From NCBI RefSeq assembly GCF_021568285.1, contig NZ_JAKGTQ010000008.1:1-64000 (forward strand): a stretch of 64,000 nt of DNA, given 5' to 3'. Source of the stretch: Rheinheimera sp. UJ63 (GTDB taxonomy: Bacteria > Pseudomonadota > Gammaproteobacteria > Enterobacterales > Alteromonadaceae). The translations under genes and the position numbers were made by a program. This document shows positions 19,503 through 30,025 of the stretch, one piece after another (the stretch's first letter is position 1; every line of letters starts with the position of its first letter). Under the pieces are notes generated by a model. The model was not told the origin of the DNA and ran no database searches. It worked only from the letters and a program-made list of their open reading frames with translations.

Positions 19503-20570
19503 ATGAACGCCCTGCACTATTTGACTCAAGCGCAACTTGCGCGTTGCTGTCAGCAGCGCAGCGGCGAGCAACGCTTATCTGCCCAGTTACGCTTTCCTGA
19601 AGCCACTTTATCGTTAGCAGAGAACCTTGCCTTACATGCCACTCACGGTGGCAAGTTTGTCATACTGGGGATCCCAGAAGATCTGGGCCCTAGAGCGAAC
19701 GGTGGCTTTGCTGGGGCACAATTAGGCTTTCAAGCGTTTTTAAACAAATTTCTTAATCTGCAAGCTAATGCATTACTCGCCGGTGAATCTATTTTGATCC
19801 TCGGTGAGGTAGCCTGTGCCGATTTACAAGCACAAAGTACAGCATTAGATCATCAACAACCCGAGCATTTAAACCAATTACGCGCCCTTTGTGCGCAACT
19901 TGACGAACGAGTATTCAGTGCCGTTAAACCTATTTTTGCGCAGGGCTTAACGCCGATAGTGATTGGCGGTGGTCATAACAATGCCTTGCCACTGTTGCGG
20001 GCGTTAAGTGATTGTCAGCAGCAACAGGTTAATTGTATTAATTTGGATCCGCATGCCGATTTTCGTGCTTTAGAAGGGCGACATAGCGGCAATGCGTTTA
20101 GTTATGCGCAAGCTGAAGCGTTATTACAGCACTATTTTGTGCTGGGGCTGCATGTGCAAAAAAATAATGCCGCCAGTTTGACGGCCTTACAGCAAGCGAA
20201 TTTTGAATATCTCAGCTATCAACAGATCTTTGTAGAAGGCCAGTACAACTGGAGCCAGGCCATCGAACTGAGTTTGCAAAGAGTGTTATCCGCTAACACC
20301 AAGTTAGCACTTGAAGTGGATACCGACTGCATTACCAGCATGCCGGCCAGCGCGCTTAACTACAGTGGTATTAGCGTAGCTGAAGCAGAGCAAGCCGTGT
20401 TTCACTTCGCCAAATTACCGCAAACCGCTTATTTACACTTAGCCGAAGCCGCGCCTGCGCAACATCCAAGTGGTGAAGCTGCAGGGATGAATCAATGCGG
20501 CCAAGTGTTAAGCCAACTGGTACAAGCCTTTTTAGCGGGTAAGCAGCAACAGCCGCCAAGCATTGACTAA
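19503..20570 (+). CDS. hutG: formimidoylglutamase (arginase family)
   Basis: It hydrolyses N-formimidoyl-glutamate to glutamate and formamide, the last step of histidine breakdown, inferred from family and location. The binuclear-manganese ligands of the ureohydrolase fold are all visible: His158 in GGGHNN, Asp182/His184/Asp186 in LDPHADFR, and Asp273/Asp275 in EVDTDC. At 355 residues it is slightly long for the family. It begins 3 bases after rraA and converges on hutI with an 11-base gap. It therefore lies outside the HutC-controlled promoters, and no HutC-like operator is visible upstream of rraA. Other ureohydrolase substrates cannot be excluded. Confidence 0.85.
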   Translation: MNALHYLTQAQLARCCQQRSGEQRLSAQLRFPEATLSLAENLALHATHGGKFVILGIPEDLGPRANGGFAGAQLGFQAFLNKFLNLQANALLAGESILILGEVACADLQAQSTALDHQQPEHLNQLRALCAQLDERVFSAVKPIFAQGLTPIVIGGGHNNALPLLRALSDCQQQQVNCINLDPHADFRALEGRHSGNAFSYAQAEALLQHYFVLGLHVQKNNAASLTALQQANFEYLSYQQIFVEGQYNWSQAIELSLQRVLSANTKLALEVDTDCITSMPASALNYSGISVAEAEQAVFHFAKLPQTAYLHLAEAAPAQHPSGEAAGMNQCGQVLSQLVQAFLAGKQQQPPSID

Positions 20571-20581
20571 GGGGTGATCAG

Positions 20582-21814
20582 CTACACATTTTTGGCTAAG
20601 CGGCATAAGGTGCCACCAATGACCACTTGTTTAAGCGCACTGACGCCAAATTGATAACATAATTCTGCCGGTTGGCTAATCGCATAACAGGCAAAATCGG
20701 CACGCATTCCCACAGCCAAACTTCCCCGGTCAGTAAATCCCAGCGCCTTGGCAGCATAACGCGTCACGCCTAATAACGCTTCTTCTGGCGTTAAACGAAA
20801 CAAGGTGCAGGCCATATTCAACATTAACAATAATGAACAAAATGGCGAGGTCCCCGGATTAAGATCGGTGGCAATCGCCATTGGCACCTGGTAGCGACGT
20901 AACAGCGCTATCGGTGGTAATTGGGTTTCCCGTAAAAAGTAATAGGCCCCCGGTAATAACACCGCAACGGTACCGGCTTTTGCCATACGGGCAATCGCTG
21001 CCTCATCCAAATATTCCAGATGATCCGCGGATAACCCCGAAAACTCAGCCACTAAGGCGCTGCCGCCTAAATTAGATAATTGTTCAGCATGTGCTTTAAC
21101 CGGTAAGCCTAATGCCTTGGCCGTGTTAAATACTTGCCGACACTGCTCAACACTAAAGCCAATACCTTCACAAAACACATCAACCGCGTCCACCAACTGT
21201 TGCTCAGCAAGCAGCGGTAACATACGACACACTTCGTTGATATAACCCGCCGCATCCTCTTTAAATTCTGCTGGCAGTGCATGCGCACCTAAAAAGGTTT
21301 TTACAATATTCAGCGGATGATGCTCAGCTAACAACGCGGCGACTTCAAGCAGCTTTTGCTCATTGGCTAAGTCGAGACCATAGCCTGATTTAATTTCTAC
21401 AGTCGTCACGCCTTCGTGCAGTAAGCTATTGAGCCGATCTTTACCTAATACAAACAATTGTTCATGGCTGGCTGCCCGAGTGGCTTTTACGGTACTGGCA
21501 ATACCACCACCTGCTGCCGCGATAGCTTGATAACTGGCCCCTTGTTGGCGCAGCTCAAATTCATTGGCGCGACTACCAGCAAACAGCAAATGGTTATGAC
21601 AATCAATTAAACCGGGCAGGATCCATTGGCCTTTTGCATCGTACAGCGGCGTACTTAATGCATCAAATTGCGGCAAATCGGCTTGTGGCCCAACATAAGC
21701 TATCAAACCGTCTTTGATGGCCAATGCGCCGTGCGCGATAGCACCATAAGGCTGGCCGTTTTCCGTCATGCTGGCGATCTGAGCATTCAGCCACACGGCA
21801 TCAAATTCTGTCAC
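20582..21814 (-). CDS. hutI: imidazolonepropionase
   Basis: It hydrolyses imidazolone propionate to formimidoylglutamate, the third step of histidine degradation. The amidohydrolase metal motif DCHNH holds His73 and His75. [18 protein letters not shown] and ATDLNPG carry the other expected metal or substrate residues. The open frame reaches 21844, but a perfect AGGAGG (21824-21819) sits 4 bases before GTG 21814. The true start is therefore GTG, giving 410 residues, the usual family length. It is transcribed away from hutC and shares the regulatory region with it. Confidence 0.95.
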   Translation of the reverse strand: MTEFDAVWLNAQIASMTENGQPYGAIAHGALAIKDGLIAYVGPQADLPQFDALSTPLYDAKGQWILPGLIDCHNHLLFAGSRANEFELRQQGASYQAIAAAGGGIASTVKATRAASHEQLFVLGKDRLNSLLHEGVTTVEIKSGYGLDLANEQKLLEVAALLAEHHPLNIVKTFLGAHALPAEFKEDAAGYINEVCRMLPLLAEQQLVDAVDVFCEGIGFSVEQCRQVFNTAKALGLPVKAHAEQLSNLGGSALVAEFSGLSADHLEYLDEAAIARMAKAGTVAVLLPGAYYFLRETQLPPIALLRRYQVPMAIATDLNPGTSPFCSLLLMLNMACTLFRLTPEEALLGVTRYAAKALGFTDRGSLAVGMRADFACYAISQPAELCYQFGVSALKQVVIGGTLCRLAKNV

Positions 21815-21818
21815 TATT

Positions 21819-21824
21819 CCTCCT
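21819..21824 (-). promoter_or_regulatory. Ribosome binding site fixing the GTG start of hutI
   Basis: AGGAGG on the minus strand is followed by AATA and GTG. It is a perfect Shine-Dalgarno and overrules the longer open frame. Confidence 0.85.
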
Positions 21825-21907
21825 GAGCACGATTCTGCTAACACTTAATCGCGCAACGACCTCTAGGGCTAAAGCCCAAACTATTAAAAATAGTCTATAC
21901 GAAAAAC

Positions 21908-21919
21908 TTGTATATACAA
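21908..21919. promoter_or_regulatory. HutC-type operator between hutI and hutC
   Basis: TTGTATATACAA is a perfect 12-bp palindrome containing TGTA-2-TACA, the pattern known for HutC of Pseudomonas. It lies between the divergent hutI and hutC genes, close to a TATAGA (-10-like) for hutI, so binding would block hutI and probably hutCUH. Downstream, GATCCGCTAT occurs twice (21924-21933 and 21966-21975), exactly 42 bp apart, with a third GATCCG at 21956. The role of these repeats is unknown. Confidence 0.75.
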
Positions 21920-21995
21920 CCAAGATCCGCTATTTTTATTTGCAGCTAATTAGTGGATCCGTTCTGATCCGCTATCTGACTAACACGAGAATAAC

Positions 21996-22703
21996 ATGGC
22001 AAAATTTGCAGAAATAAAAGAGTTTATGCTGCGGCAAATTGAAAGCGGTGCCTGGCCTGAGCACAGCCGTGTGCCATCCGAAAATGAATTGGCCGAGCAA
22101 TTCTCCGTTAGCCGCATGACCGCCCGCCGCGCTTTGCAAGAGCTAACCGAGCAAGGTATTTTGTATCGAACGCAAGGTGTTGGCAGCTTTGTTGCGGCAC
22201 TTAAATCACAGTCATCTTTATTGCAAATACATAATATCGCTGATGAAATTGCCGGCCGTGGCCATACCTATAGCGCAACCTTAGTACAGCTGACCGAATT
22301 ACCTTGCCCCACCATTGTGGCAACAGCATTGGGGTTAAAACGCAATGACCCTGTATTTTTTTCACTGATTGTGCACTTGTCTGCCGGGCAACCACTGCAA
22401 CTCGAAGCGCGCTATGTCAATCCGCTGCAAGTGCCACTGTATATCCAGCAAGATTTTCAAGAGCAAACACCGCATCACTATCTGAGTATGATTGCGCCAC
22501 TGACCGAAGCTGAACATATCGTTGAAGCGATCTGGCCAGATAACTTTACTTGCCAGCATCTACAACTGAAAAAACCTGAACCCTGCCTGCGCTTGACCCG
22601 TCGCACCTTTAGCCGTGATGGTGCCGTTAGCCTGGCTTATCTCACCTCGCCTGGTAGCCGCTATCGGCTGGGCGGACACCTTAATTTTGCGTTACCCCGT
22701 TAA
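21996..22703 (+). CDS. hutC: histidine utilisation repressor HutC (GntR family)
   Basis: It represses the hut genes and is released by urocanate. Residues about 1-70 form a GntR winged helix ([30 protein letters not shown]), and residues about 90-235 form a UTRA effector domain with the typical [14 protein letters not shown]-type core. At 235 residues it has normal length. It lies first in hutCUH and is probably autoregulated through the palindrome at 21908. hutU begins 11 bases after its stop. Confidence 0.93.
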   Translation: MAKFAEIKEFMLRQIESGAWPEHSRVPSENELAEQFSVSRMTARRALQELTEQGILYRTQGVGSFVAALKSQSSLLQIHNIADEIAGRGHTYSATLVQLTELPCPTIVATALGLKRNDPVFFSLIVHLSAGQPLQLEARYVNPLQVPLYIQQDFQEQTPHHYLSMIAPLTEAEHIVEAIWPDNFTCQHLQLKKPEPCLRLTRRTFSRDGAVSLAYLTSPGSRYRLGGHLNFALPR

Positions 22704-22714
22704 CAGAGGTTGCT

Positions 22715-24391
22715 ATGAACACGAACCGTATTGATAACAGCAGAGTGATCCGTGCCGCGCGCGGCAAGCAGATCACCGCCAAAAGTTGGCAAACTGAAGC
22801 CGCTAAGCGCATGCTAATGAACAACCTGGATCCTGAGGTGGCTGAGCATCCGCAAGCCCTGGTGGTGTATGGTGGTATTGGCCGCGCTGCACGAAACTGG
22901 GCTTGTTTTGATAAGATTGTCGAGGTGTTAGACCGGTTAGAGGATAACCAAACACTGTTAGTGCAAAGCGGTAAACCCGTTGGTGTTTTTCCAACCCACC
23001 CTGATGCACCGCGGGTGTTAATCGCCAACTCTAATTTGGTACCGGCGTGGGCAAACTGGCAGCATTTTAATGAGTTAGATCGACAAGGGTTAATGATGTA
23101 CGGCCAAATGACCGCTGGCTCATGGATCTATATCGGCACGCAAGGCATCGTACAAGGCACCTATGAAACTTTTGTGGCGATTGCTAAGCAGCATTTTGAC
23201 GGTAACGCCGCCAATAAATGGATCTTAACCGGTGGTCTCGGTGGCATGGGCGGTGCACAGCCATTGGCCGCAACCATGGCCGGGTTCCATATGATTGCCT
23301 GTGAAGTGGATGAAAGTCGCATCGATTTTCGGTTAAAAACCGGCTATATCGACCAAAAAGCCTATGCTTTAGATGAAGCGTTGCAATTACTTGAGCAAGC
23401 CAAAGCGTCAGGCAAACCCACCTCAATTGGTTTATTGGCGAATGCCGCCGATGTGTTCAGCGAATTAGTTAAGCGAAACATTACGCCCGATGTAGTGACC
23501 GATCAAACCTCCGCACATGATCCTTTAAACGGCTATTTACCCCAAAACTGGACCCTGCAAATTGCAGCAGAAATGCGCCAGCAAGACGAGGCCAAAGTGG
23601 TTAAAGCCGCGAAACATTCTATGGCCGTACAAGTGCAAGCGATTTTAACTTTACAGCAACGCGGCGCAGTCGCTACCGACTATGGCAATAATATTCGGCA
23701 AATGGCCAAAGACGAAGGCATAGACAATGCTTTTGATTTCCCGGGGTTTGTTCCTGCCTATATTCGGCCACTGTTTTGCCAAGGCATTGGACCATTTCGC
23801 TGGGTGGCCCTGTCTGGTGATCCCGAAGACATTTACAAAACCGACGCGAAAGTCAAAGAGCTGATCCCAGATGATACCCATTTGCATCATTGGTTGGATA
23901 TGGCACGCGAGCGCATTCAGTTTCAAGGTTTACCCGCTCGTATCTGCTGGATTGGTTTAAAAGATCGCGCCCGTATCGCTTTAGCATTTAATGAGATGGT
24001 AAAAAATGGCGAACTCAGTACCCCCGTTGTTATTGGTCGTGATCATCTTGATTCTGGCTCGGTTGCCAGCCCTAATCGTGAAACCGAAGCCATGCTAGAC
24101 GGCTCAGATGCCGTTTCCGATTGGCCATTACTGAACGCCTTATTAAATACCGCTGGCGGCGCTACGTGGGTGTCGTTACATCATGGCGGTGGCGTAGGTA
24201 TGGGTTATAGCCAACACAGTGGCGTGGTGATTGTCGCGGATGGCACGGAGCAAGCGGCAGCACGTTTAGGCCGAGTGCTGTGGAATGATCCGGGTACGGG
24301 GGTAATGCGTCATGCCGATGCAGGTTACGACATTGCCAAAAAATGTGCCTATGAACAGGGCCTTGATCTACCGATGATGACGGGAGAATAA
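22715..24391 (+). CDS. hutU: urocanate hydratase
   Basis: It converts urocanate to imidazolone propionate using tightly bound NAD+ as an electrophile. [11 protein letters not shown] near residue 50 and the glycine-rich [10 protein letters not shown] near residue 175 are hallmark motifs. The length of 558 residues is typical. It follows hutC by 11 bases and precedes hutH by 2, so it is part of a tight hutCUH operon. Confidence 0.97.
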   Translation: MNTNRIDNSRVIRAARGKQITAKSWQTEAAKRMLMNNLDPEVAEHPQALVVYGGIGRAARNWACFDKIVEVLDRLEDNQTLLVQSGKPVGVFPTHPDAPRVLIANSNLVPAWANWQHFNELDRQGLMMYGQMTAGSWIYIGTQGIVQGTYETFVAIAKQHFDGNAANKWILTGGLGGMGGAQPLAATMAGFHMIACEVDESRIDFRLKTGYIDQKAYALDEALQLLEQAKASGKPTSIGLLANAADVFSELVKRNITPDVVTDQTSAHDPLNGYLPQNWTLQIAAEMRQQDEAKVVKAAKHSMAVQVQAILTLQQRGAVATDYGNNIRQMAKDEGIDNAFDFPGFVPAYIRPLFCQGIGPFRWVALSGDPEDIYKTDAKVKELIPDDTHLHHWLDMARERIQFQGLPARICWIGLKDRARIALAFNEMVKNGELSTPVVIGRDHLDSGSVASPNRETEAMLDGSDAVSDWPLLNALLNTAGGATWVSLHHGGGVGMGYSQHSGVVIVADGTEQAAARLGRVLWNDPGTGVMRHADAGYDIAKKCAYEQGLDLPMMTGE

Positions 24392-24393
24392 CC

Positions 24394-25929
24394 ATGACCT
24401 TCGCCTTAAACTTGATCCCTGGCCAGCTTAGTTTGGCAAAATTACGTGCTGTGCAACAAGGCGCAGTAACGCTCAGCCTAGATGCCAGTGCGCTCCCTGC
24501 TATTGCTAAATCAGCCGCTTGTGTCGCCGATATTATTAAACAAAATAAAGTGGTGTATGGCATCAATACCGGCTTTGGCTTACTGGCTAGCACACGGATT
24601 AAAAACGATGAATTAGAATTGTTACAACGGTCTATCGTGTTATCGCATGCCGCGGGCTTTGGCCAGTTTATGGCAGATAGCACCGTACGCTTAATGATGG
24701 TGCTAAAAATCAATTCGCTCAGCCGTGGCTTTTCGGGTATTCGTTTAAGCGTGATTGAAATGCTGATTGCCATGGTCAATGCCGAGTTATATCCCTGCAT
24801 TCCAGAAAAAGGCTCGGTGGGCGCATCTGGCGATTTGGCGCCTCTAGCTCATATGGTTTTACCGTTAATCGGTGAAGGTGAGATTTGCTACAAAGGGCAA
24901 ATTTATGATGCTAAAGAAGCACTCGAATTAGTCGGTTTAGCGCCAATTACCCTTGCCGCGAAAGAAGGTCTGGCCTTACTGAATGGCACACAAGCCTCTA
25001 CCGCCCTAGCCTTACAAGGCTTGTTTCATGCCGAAGATTTGTACGCTGCGGGTTGCGTTATTGGTGCAATGAGCGTGGAAGCGGCACTTGGCAGTCGCGC
25101 GCCATTTGATCCACGCATCCATCAAGCGCGTGGCCAAAAAGGCCAAATTGATACTGCCAGCATTTATCGGCACTTGCTGCAAACCGGCTCTGAAGTAGGC
25201 CATTCCCATGAAAACTGTGAAAAAGTACAAGATCCCTACTCGTTACGCTGCCAACCTCAGGTGATGGGTGCCTGTTTAACGCAAATCCGTCATGCGGCAG
25301 AAGTGCTGCAAGTTGAAGCCAATGGCGTTACAGATAACCCCTTAGTATTTGCTGATGATGGCGATATTTTATCCGGTGGTAACTTCCATGCCGAACCGGT
25401 TGCTATGGCCGCCGATAACTTGGCCTTAGCCATAGCCGAAATTGGCGCACTGTCGGAACGCCGTATGGCGTTATTAATTGATGCTAGTTTGAGTAAGTTA
25501 CCGGCTTTCTTGGTGCCAAACGGTGGGGTCAACAGTGGTTTTATGATTGCACAGGTGACCGCTGCTGCGCTGGCCTCAGAAAATAAATCGTTAGCACATC
25601 CCGCTTCGGTCGACAGTTTACCAACTTCAGCCAATCAGGAAGATCATGTTTCCATGGCGACCTTTGCCGCTCGGCGCTTGGCTGATATGGCCGAGAACAC
25701 TACCGGCGTGTTGGCGGTGGAATATCTTGCTGCGGCACAAGGCTTGGATTTTCGGGCGCCATTGAAAAGCACCCCGGTGTTAGAGCAAGCAAAAGCTGCT
25801 TTGCGCGACGAAGTCAGCTTTTATCAGCAAGATCGTTACTTTGGTCCCGATATAGAAAAAAGTGCCGCCTTGGTACGATCGGGTGTATTTAACCCCATGT
25901 TACCCAGCGGTATGTTATGTAGCTTTTAA
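24394..25929 (+). CDS. hutH: histidine ammonia-lyase
   Basis: It removes ammonia from histidine to give trans-urocanate, the first step of the pathway. The self-formed MIO cofactor comes from Ala144-Ser145-Gly146 within [11 protein letters not shown]. The catalytic tyrosine region is VYGINTGFG (54-62). At 511 residues it is full length. GGGAG precedes the ATG. It is the last gene of hutCUH and is followed by a region rich in hairpins. Confidence 0.97.
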   Translation: MTFALNLIPGQLSLAKLRAVQQGAVTLSLDASALPAIAKSAACVADIIKQNKVVYGINTGFGLLASTRIKNDELELLQRSIVLSHAAGFGQFMADSTVRLMMVLKINSLSRGFSGIRLSVIEMLIAMVNAELYPCIPEKGSVGASGDLAPLAHMVLPLIGEGEICYKGQIYDAKEALELVGLAPITLAAKEGLALLNGTQASTALALQGLFHAEDLYAAGCVIGAMSVEAALGSRAPFDPRIHQARGQKGQIDTASIYRHLLQTGSEVGHSHENCEKVQDPYSLRCQPQVMGACLTQIRHAAEVLQVEANGVTDNPLVFADDGDILSGGNFHAEPVAMAADNLALAIAEIGALSERRMALLIDASLSKLPAFLVPNGGVNSGFMIAQVTAAALASENKSLAHPASVDSLPTSANQEDHVSMATFAARRLADMAENTTGVLAVEYLAAAQGLDFRAPLKSTPVLEQAKAALRDEVSFYQQDRYFGPDIEKSAALVRSGVFNPMLPSGMLCSF

Positions 25930-25970
25930 ACTCACACTACTATACTCACACTCCCCATAATGCCAGTAGG

Positions 25971-26082
25971 TTAAGCATGACCTGTTTGCTCTAAATCAAC
26001 CGTTGAAGGCCATGGATGGCCGGAATCGAGCCTCAGGGATGATTCATGGCGTGTTGATGTGAGCAAACCGCGTCATGCTAAA
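25971..26082. repeat. Long imperfect inverted-repeat element downstream of hutH
   Basis: Three stem segments match in order: GCATGAC (25975-25981) with GTCATGC (26072-26078), GTTTGCTC (25984-25991) with GAGCAAAC (26061-26068), and ATCAAC (25995-26000) with GTTGAT (26053-26058). Inside lie two smaller hairpins, GGCCAT/ATGGCC (26008-26021) and GAATC/GATTC (26023-26045). The RNA or DNA could form a multi-armed structure of about 108 bases. It has no coding frame and is not a simple terminator, as no T run follows. It may be one member of a dispersed repeat family. Confidence 0.6.
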
Positions 26083-26107
26083 CACTAAACTAATCGTTAT
26101 TAACACT

Positions 26108-26137
26108 ACCCAGTGCTTTTTCGTGCACTGGGTTTAC
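26108..26137 (+). terminator. Probable terminator of hutCUH
   Basis: ACCCAGTGC (26108-26116) and GCACTGGGT (26125-26133) form a perfect 9-bp stem with an 8-base loop, followed by a weak T-rich stretch. It is about 180 bases past the hutH stop. Confidence 0.5.
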
Positions 26138-26153
26138 CTTTTGCACAAGGTTA

Positions 26154-26184
26154 GGTCTAGCCAGACTGCGCTGCTGGCTAGACC
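26154..26184. repeat. Perfect 11-bp inverted repeat upstream of the chemoreceptor gene
   Basis: GGTCTAGCCAG (26154-26164) and CTGGCTAGACC (26174-26184) are separated by 9 bases. There is no T run on either side, so it is not a terminator. It lies 70 bases before the chemoreceptor ATG and could be an operator or an mRNA leader hairpin. Confidence 0.5.
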
Positions 26185-26254
26185 AGTGTGCTAAAAACTG
26201 CTAAGTTGAAACGATAAGAAAGATAATAAGTTTCTTCAAGCAGAGTATCTCAGC

Positions 26255-28276
26255 ATGAAATTAAAAGTTGCACATAAAGTGAGTATTGGTTTTGCCTTTA
26301 TCACCTTGTTATTACTGTTTGCTAGCATCTCAGCGCTGGGCATTTTTCGTAGCATCACCAGTGCCAATACTCAGGTCAATGAACAAGCGTTGCCCGCACA
26401 ACAACAAAGCAATTTAGCGCAAATTCAATTATTAAAACTGGCCCGCTTATCCGCTGCAGGGTTTAATGCGGAACAACAAAATGCCATTGAACGCCAACAG
26501 CAGCAGTTCCTACAAGCACAACGTGCTTTTGCTGAGCTAACAGAAGGCTTTACCCAGCTTAATGTAGACAGTGCGCTGCAACAAAACCTGCAACAAGCCA
26601 CCGAGTTTGCCAAAGGTTACACGGATGCCGCCGCAAAAATGTTTCAAGCGCGTTTAAGTAGCCTGAGCTACCAGCAGCAACTCAACAGTGAATTAGCTGA
26701 GTTAGAAATCCTGTTAGATGAAGCCGGCGCTAGCTTAATTGAATTATCTGAATTAGAGTTGCCTCGCGATAAACAACTGGCCGCCATCGTTGCCGGCACG
26801 GCTGCGCGTTTAGACGGGCAACTGGTAGGGTTAATTAACACGCTGCGCGAAACCGCAGGTTACAGTGACTACGCACAATTTGCACCGAACGAGCAAAATA
26901 TTGAATTTGCGGTCAGTGATATGCAGGTCAATGTCGATTATTTAGCGCAATTAGTACAAGGCATCAACAGCCAAGGTTTATGGCAGCAATTTGCTGAAAA
27001 TTGGCAAAACTTAAATACGGCTTTCGACAAAGAAACGAATTTAAGCCAACTGAAAAAACAGCATGTCACGGCCTTACAGCAGGCACGTTTACAACTGAAT
27101 CAAGCAGAGCAACAAATTGAGCAAGCGCTGAATAGCTTAGATCAAGTGGTACAAGCCGCAGATCAGCAATTTACTGAGCTACAACAGCAAGTTTCCAGCC
27201 AATTAAACTCTGGCAGCCAGCGCACCACTATTATTTTGGTCATTTTAGTCGTGCTGGCTTTTACTATCGCCTATTTCACTATTAATGCCATGATCAAACC
27301 GCTTAAAGGTATCAACCATATACTGGGCTATATCGCACAAGGCGATCTCACCCGGCAACTGATGATTAAACAACAAGATGAATTTGGCAGCCTCTCGGCT
27401 AAGGTTAACAGCCTCATCAGTGCCCTTAGCGGCTTAATTAATAATATCCAGCACAATGCCCGTGCGCTGAATAACACTGCCAGTCGCTCTACCCGTGCCG
27501 TCAGTGATATTAACCAATCGTTACAGCAACAACAGCAGCAAATTGGTGCGGTGAACAGTATTACCGAACAATTAGCCGATAATACGCAAGCGGTCGCAGA
27601 GCATGCGGCAGAAACTGGCCAAGCCATGCAATTGGCGCTGCAACAAAGCCAACAAATTAATACGCTGGCAGATGAAAACAGCGAACGTATCAGCAAATTG
27701 GCTGGGCAATTGGTGAATACCAGCAGCTTAATTAACAAAGTCAGTTCGGAGTCGACCAACATTGGGGGCATCTTAACCACCATTAGCAGCATTGCCGAAC
27801 AGACCAACTTATTAGCGTTAAACGCCGCCATCGAAGCGGCCAGAGCCGGCGAACAAGGTCGCGGCTTTGCCGTAGTGGCCGATGAAGTTCGCTCTTTAGC
27901 AAGCCGCACGCAGCAAGCGACCAGTGAAATACGCCAGATGATTGAACATTTGCAGCAACAAACTAAACAAGCCGTAACGGCCGTCACCGCGGGAACAACC
28001 GATGCGGAAAACTGTGTGCAAACCATGGCTGAATTAGTCAACGCCTTGCAGCAAGTGGCAGCAGCGATCCATGAAACTTTGAAAATAAGCGAAGCGGTTA
28101 CAAGCGCCAGTGCCAGTCAATTAGCCTTAGGGCAGTCGATTAACGATAATATGCATGAAATGGTCGGGCTGGCGCAAACCAGTGCCGCACAAGCTGAAGA
28201 AACCCTTAACCACAGTGCCGAAGTGGCAGCGTTGGCCGAACAGTTACAGCTTGCTGCTGCGAAGTTTAAAATTTGA
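26255..28276 (+). CDS. methyl-accepting chemotaxis protein
   Basis: Transmembrane chemoreceptor of 673 residues that controls CheA and flagellar switching. TM1 is at about 10-30 and TM2 at about 326-346. The periplasmic domain of roughly 290 residues between them is helical and very rich in Gln and Leu. A HAMP domain follows ([20 protein letters not shown]). The signalling hairpin tip contains the highly conserved [20 protein letters not shown] and [15 protein letters not shown]. The C terminus AAAKFKI lacks the CheR-tethering pentapeptide. The ligand cannot be told, and no che genes are nearby; the location next to hut is only suggestive. Confidence 0.93.
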   Translation: MKLKVAHKVSIGFAFITLLLLFASISALGIFRSITSANTQVNEQALPAQQQSNLAQIQLLKLARLSAAGFNAEQQNAIERQQQQFLQAQRAFAELTEGFTQLNVDSALQQNLQQATEFAKGYTDAAAKMFQARLSSLSYQQQLNSELAELEILLDEAGASLIELSELELPRDKQLAAIVAGTAARLDGQLVGLINTLRETAGYSDYAQFAPNEQNIEFAVSDMQVNVDYLAQLVQGINSQGLWQQFAENWQNLNTAFDKETNLSQLKKQHVTALQQARLQLNQAEQQIEQALNSLDQVVQAADQQFTELQQQVSSQLNSGSQRTTIILVILVVLAFTIAYFTINAMIKPLKGINHILGYIAQGDLTRQLMIKQQDEFGSLSAKVNSLISALSGLINNIQHNARALNNTASRSTRAVSDINQSLQQQQQQIGAVNSITEQLADNTQAVAEHAAETGQAMQLALQQSQQINTLADENSERISKLAGQLVNTSSLINKVSSESTNIGGILTTISSIAEQTNLLALNAAIEAARAGEQGRGFAVVADEVRSLASRTQQATSEIRQMIEHLQQQTKQAVTAVTAGTTDAENCVQTMAELVNALQQVAAAIHETLKISEAVTSASASQLALGQSINDNMHEMVGLAQTSAAQAEETLNHSAEVAALAEQLQLAAAKFKI

Positions 28277-28286
28277 GACAGGCTTA

Positions 28287-29099
28287 CTAACAATCGGCCA
28301 GCGCATCACGCGCATCACGATAGCGATAACGAAAAGGCGTATCTCGCTCTATTGCTAGGCTCTCAACTTTGCGCCATGGCGCTGCCGTTTCAGTATCAAA
28401 AGCACTGTCTGGCAGCCCAAGAGCAGCTGTTGCCGCATGATAAAATGCCTGCTTGCTCACCAGAGCGGGCGAGCTTAAGTTATAACAAGGCTGGCTTAAA
28501 GGCCAAACGGGCAGCAGAGCTAAAACAGCCTGCACCACCTCAGCACTGTGCAGCATATTCACCGGTTGCTGCGCATCAGCAAGCCGTTTACCTTGGGTAA
28601 AACGTGCCGGATGACGCCCTGGCCCCATTAGGCCGCCTAAACGCAACGTCAGCCAATTACCTTGCTGTTGTAAAGCCTGTTCCCCCTCGGCCAGCAACAC
28701 CGCTCGAGGCTGAGTTTCAGACAGCGTGGTCTGTTCATTAAGATGACCATCGACTCCCTGATACACACCTGTAGAACTAAAGTGGATGCCCCCTCTAAAA
28801 CCGGCTTGTTGGCAAAGCATGGCTAGCTGCTGCAGCGCACTGACATAGCCCGAAGGCGAGGCTCGACCCGGTGCAATACTGCAAATCACCCACGCATCCG
28901 CCAGCATTGCCAATAACCTGTCGCTCTCAAGTAGTGGTTGATTTAAAGCCAGCGTGAAACCTTGGATAGGCTCAGGTAATGCTGCCGCACTGGCACTCGA
29001 TTGACGGCTACCGAATACTTGATAACCGGCATGCACTAAAGGCCTCGCCAATTGCTGCCCTAGCCAACCACATCCAATAATGACGACCTTGTTAGTCAT
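28287..29099 (-). CDS. NAD-dependent epimerase/dehydratase-like (YeeZ-type SDR) protein
   Basis: A 270-residue extended or atypical short-chain dehydrogenase-like protein. The N-terminal Rossmann motif is GCGWLG (9-14). The later FSSTGVYQG block resembles the catalytic region of sugar epimerases of the YeeZ type, but a classical YxxxK is not evident. The substrate is unknown. The open frame begins at 29156, but ATG 29099 (MTNKVVIIGC) is the natural start. It overlaps the end of yiiD by 8 bases, so it is the last gene of the yihY-dtd-yiiD operon. Confidence 0.8.
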   Translation of the reverse strand: MTNKVVIIGCGWLGQQLARPLVHAGYQVFGSRQSSASAAALPEPIQGFTLALNQPLLESDRLLAMLADAWVICSIAPGRASPSGYVSALQQLAMLCQQAGFRGGIHFSSTGVYQGVDGHLNEQTTLSETQPRAVLLAEGEQALQQQGNWLTLRLGGLMGPGRHPARFTQGKRLADAQQPVNMLHSAEVVQAVLALLPVWPLSQPCYNLSSPALVSKQAFYHAATAALGLPDSAFDTETAAPWRKVESLAIERDTPFRYRYRDARDALADC

Positions 29100-30021
29100 C
29101 GCTTTGCTCAGGTAATACGGCATACAAACCCACAAACTGCGCACAATGCTGCTCATCGGCGAAAATATCTACGGTGATCTGCTGGCGTACTCTGCGACCA
29201 CTGGCTAAGGTACTGAGATCGCCCCGCACATCGGCTAAATGACAACGCGCAGTGGGGGTCGAACGCACCGGTTGTAAATAACGAATATTACCCTCGGCTA
29301 ACACCTGCGCGCCGGCTAAGCCTAAACTTTGCAACTGAAGATACAACATGCCCCAGCCGGTTAAGGTTGCTAAGGTATAAATACTGCCAGCAAACATGGT
29401 CTGATGCAGATTAATATTCGGTGCCAATGGCGCCTGACATTGCAAACTAAAACCATCAAAAGAGGTGATCTGTAATTGCATAAACTGGCTTAACGGAATA
29501 GTGCTGTGCCATGTCTGTTGCAAATCTGCACACCACTGGCGGAACTCGCTGTCAGTGCCGGCTAGCGTCAGCGTTTTACTCATGCGTTGATGTACAATGC
29601 CAAACATGCTGGGGGCCGAGCCCAACACCTGATATTGCTGGCGTAAGTAAAAAGGTAAGGCGCTATCGCGAGCGTTTAGCAGCAGCTTTTTATACCCTTG
29701 GCTTATCGCATAATGCTCCAAGCCTTGTAACACTGTGGCACCTGCGCCCTGGCCTTGCCATTCAGAAGCCACCGCCATATAACGCACTTGTGCCGTTTCG
29801 GCATCGACTTGATGTAACCGCCCCACCGCAATTAACTCGCCGGCTGCGTTAGTGAGCATCAGATGGTAAGCGTCTTGCTCTAATTCGTCGCGCTCACTAC
29901 CTAGGGCTTGTAACCATGGCGCCCGTAAAATTTGCCAACGTAATTGGTAATAGGCTTGCCAGTCGGCGGCGCTCTCTGGGCTGCGCAATTGCCAGCGCTG
30001 ATTCAGTAAGTTCGCGTTCAT
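29092..30021 (-). CDS. yiiD: YiiD-type fusion of GNAT acetyltransferase and hotdog domain
   Basis: A 309-residue two-domain protein. Residues about 1-150 form a GNAT domain with the acyl-CoA loop WQGQGAGATVLQGLE. Residues about 160-305 form the YiiD_C hotdog/thioesterase-like domain (NLHQTMFAGSIYTLATLTGW). E. coli YiiD has been reported to act as a malonyl-ACP decarboxylase that helps start fatty acid synthesis; whether this homologue does so is inference. It follows dtd by 4 bases, as in E. coli. Confidence 0.88.
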   Translation of the reverse strand: MNANLLNQRWQLRSPESAADWQAYYQLRWQILRAPWLQALGSERDELEQDAYHLMLTNAAGELIAVGRLHQVDAETAQVRYMAVASEWQGQGAGATVLQGLEHYAISQGYKKLLLNARDSALPFYLRQQYQVLGSAPSMFGIVHQRMSKTLTLAGTDSEFRQWCADLQQTWHSTIPLSQFMQLQITSFDGFSLQCQAPLAPNINLHQTMFAGSIYTLATLTGWGMLYLQLQSLGLAGAQVLAEGNIRYLQPVRSTPTARCHLADVRGDLSTLASGRRVRQQITVDIFADEQHCAQFVGLYAVLPEQSDD

Positions 30022-30025
30022 CGAT

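Noticed and set aside
24162-24800. 212-codon minus-strand frame across hutU and hutH
   Set aside because: Shadow of two strong genes on the other strand; no family features.
27328-28041. 237-codon minus-strand frame inside the chemoreceptor gene
   Set aside because: It is Cys- and Ser-rich and an antisense product of the repeated chemoreceptor codons.
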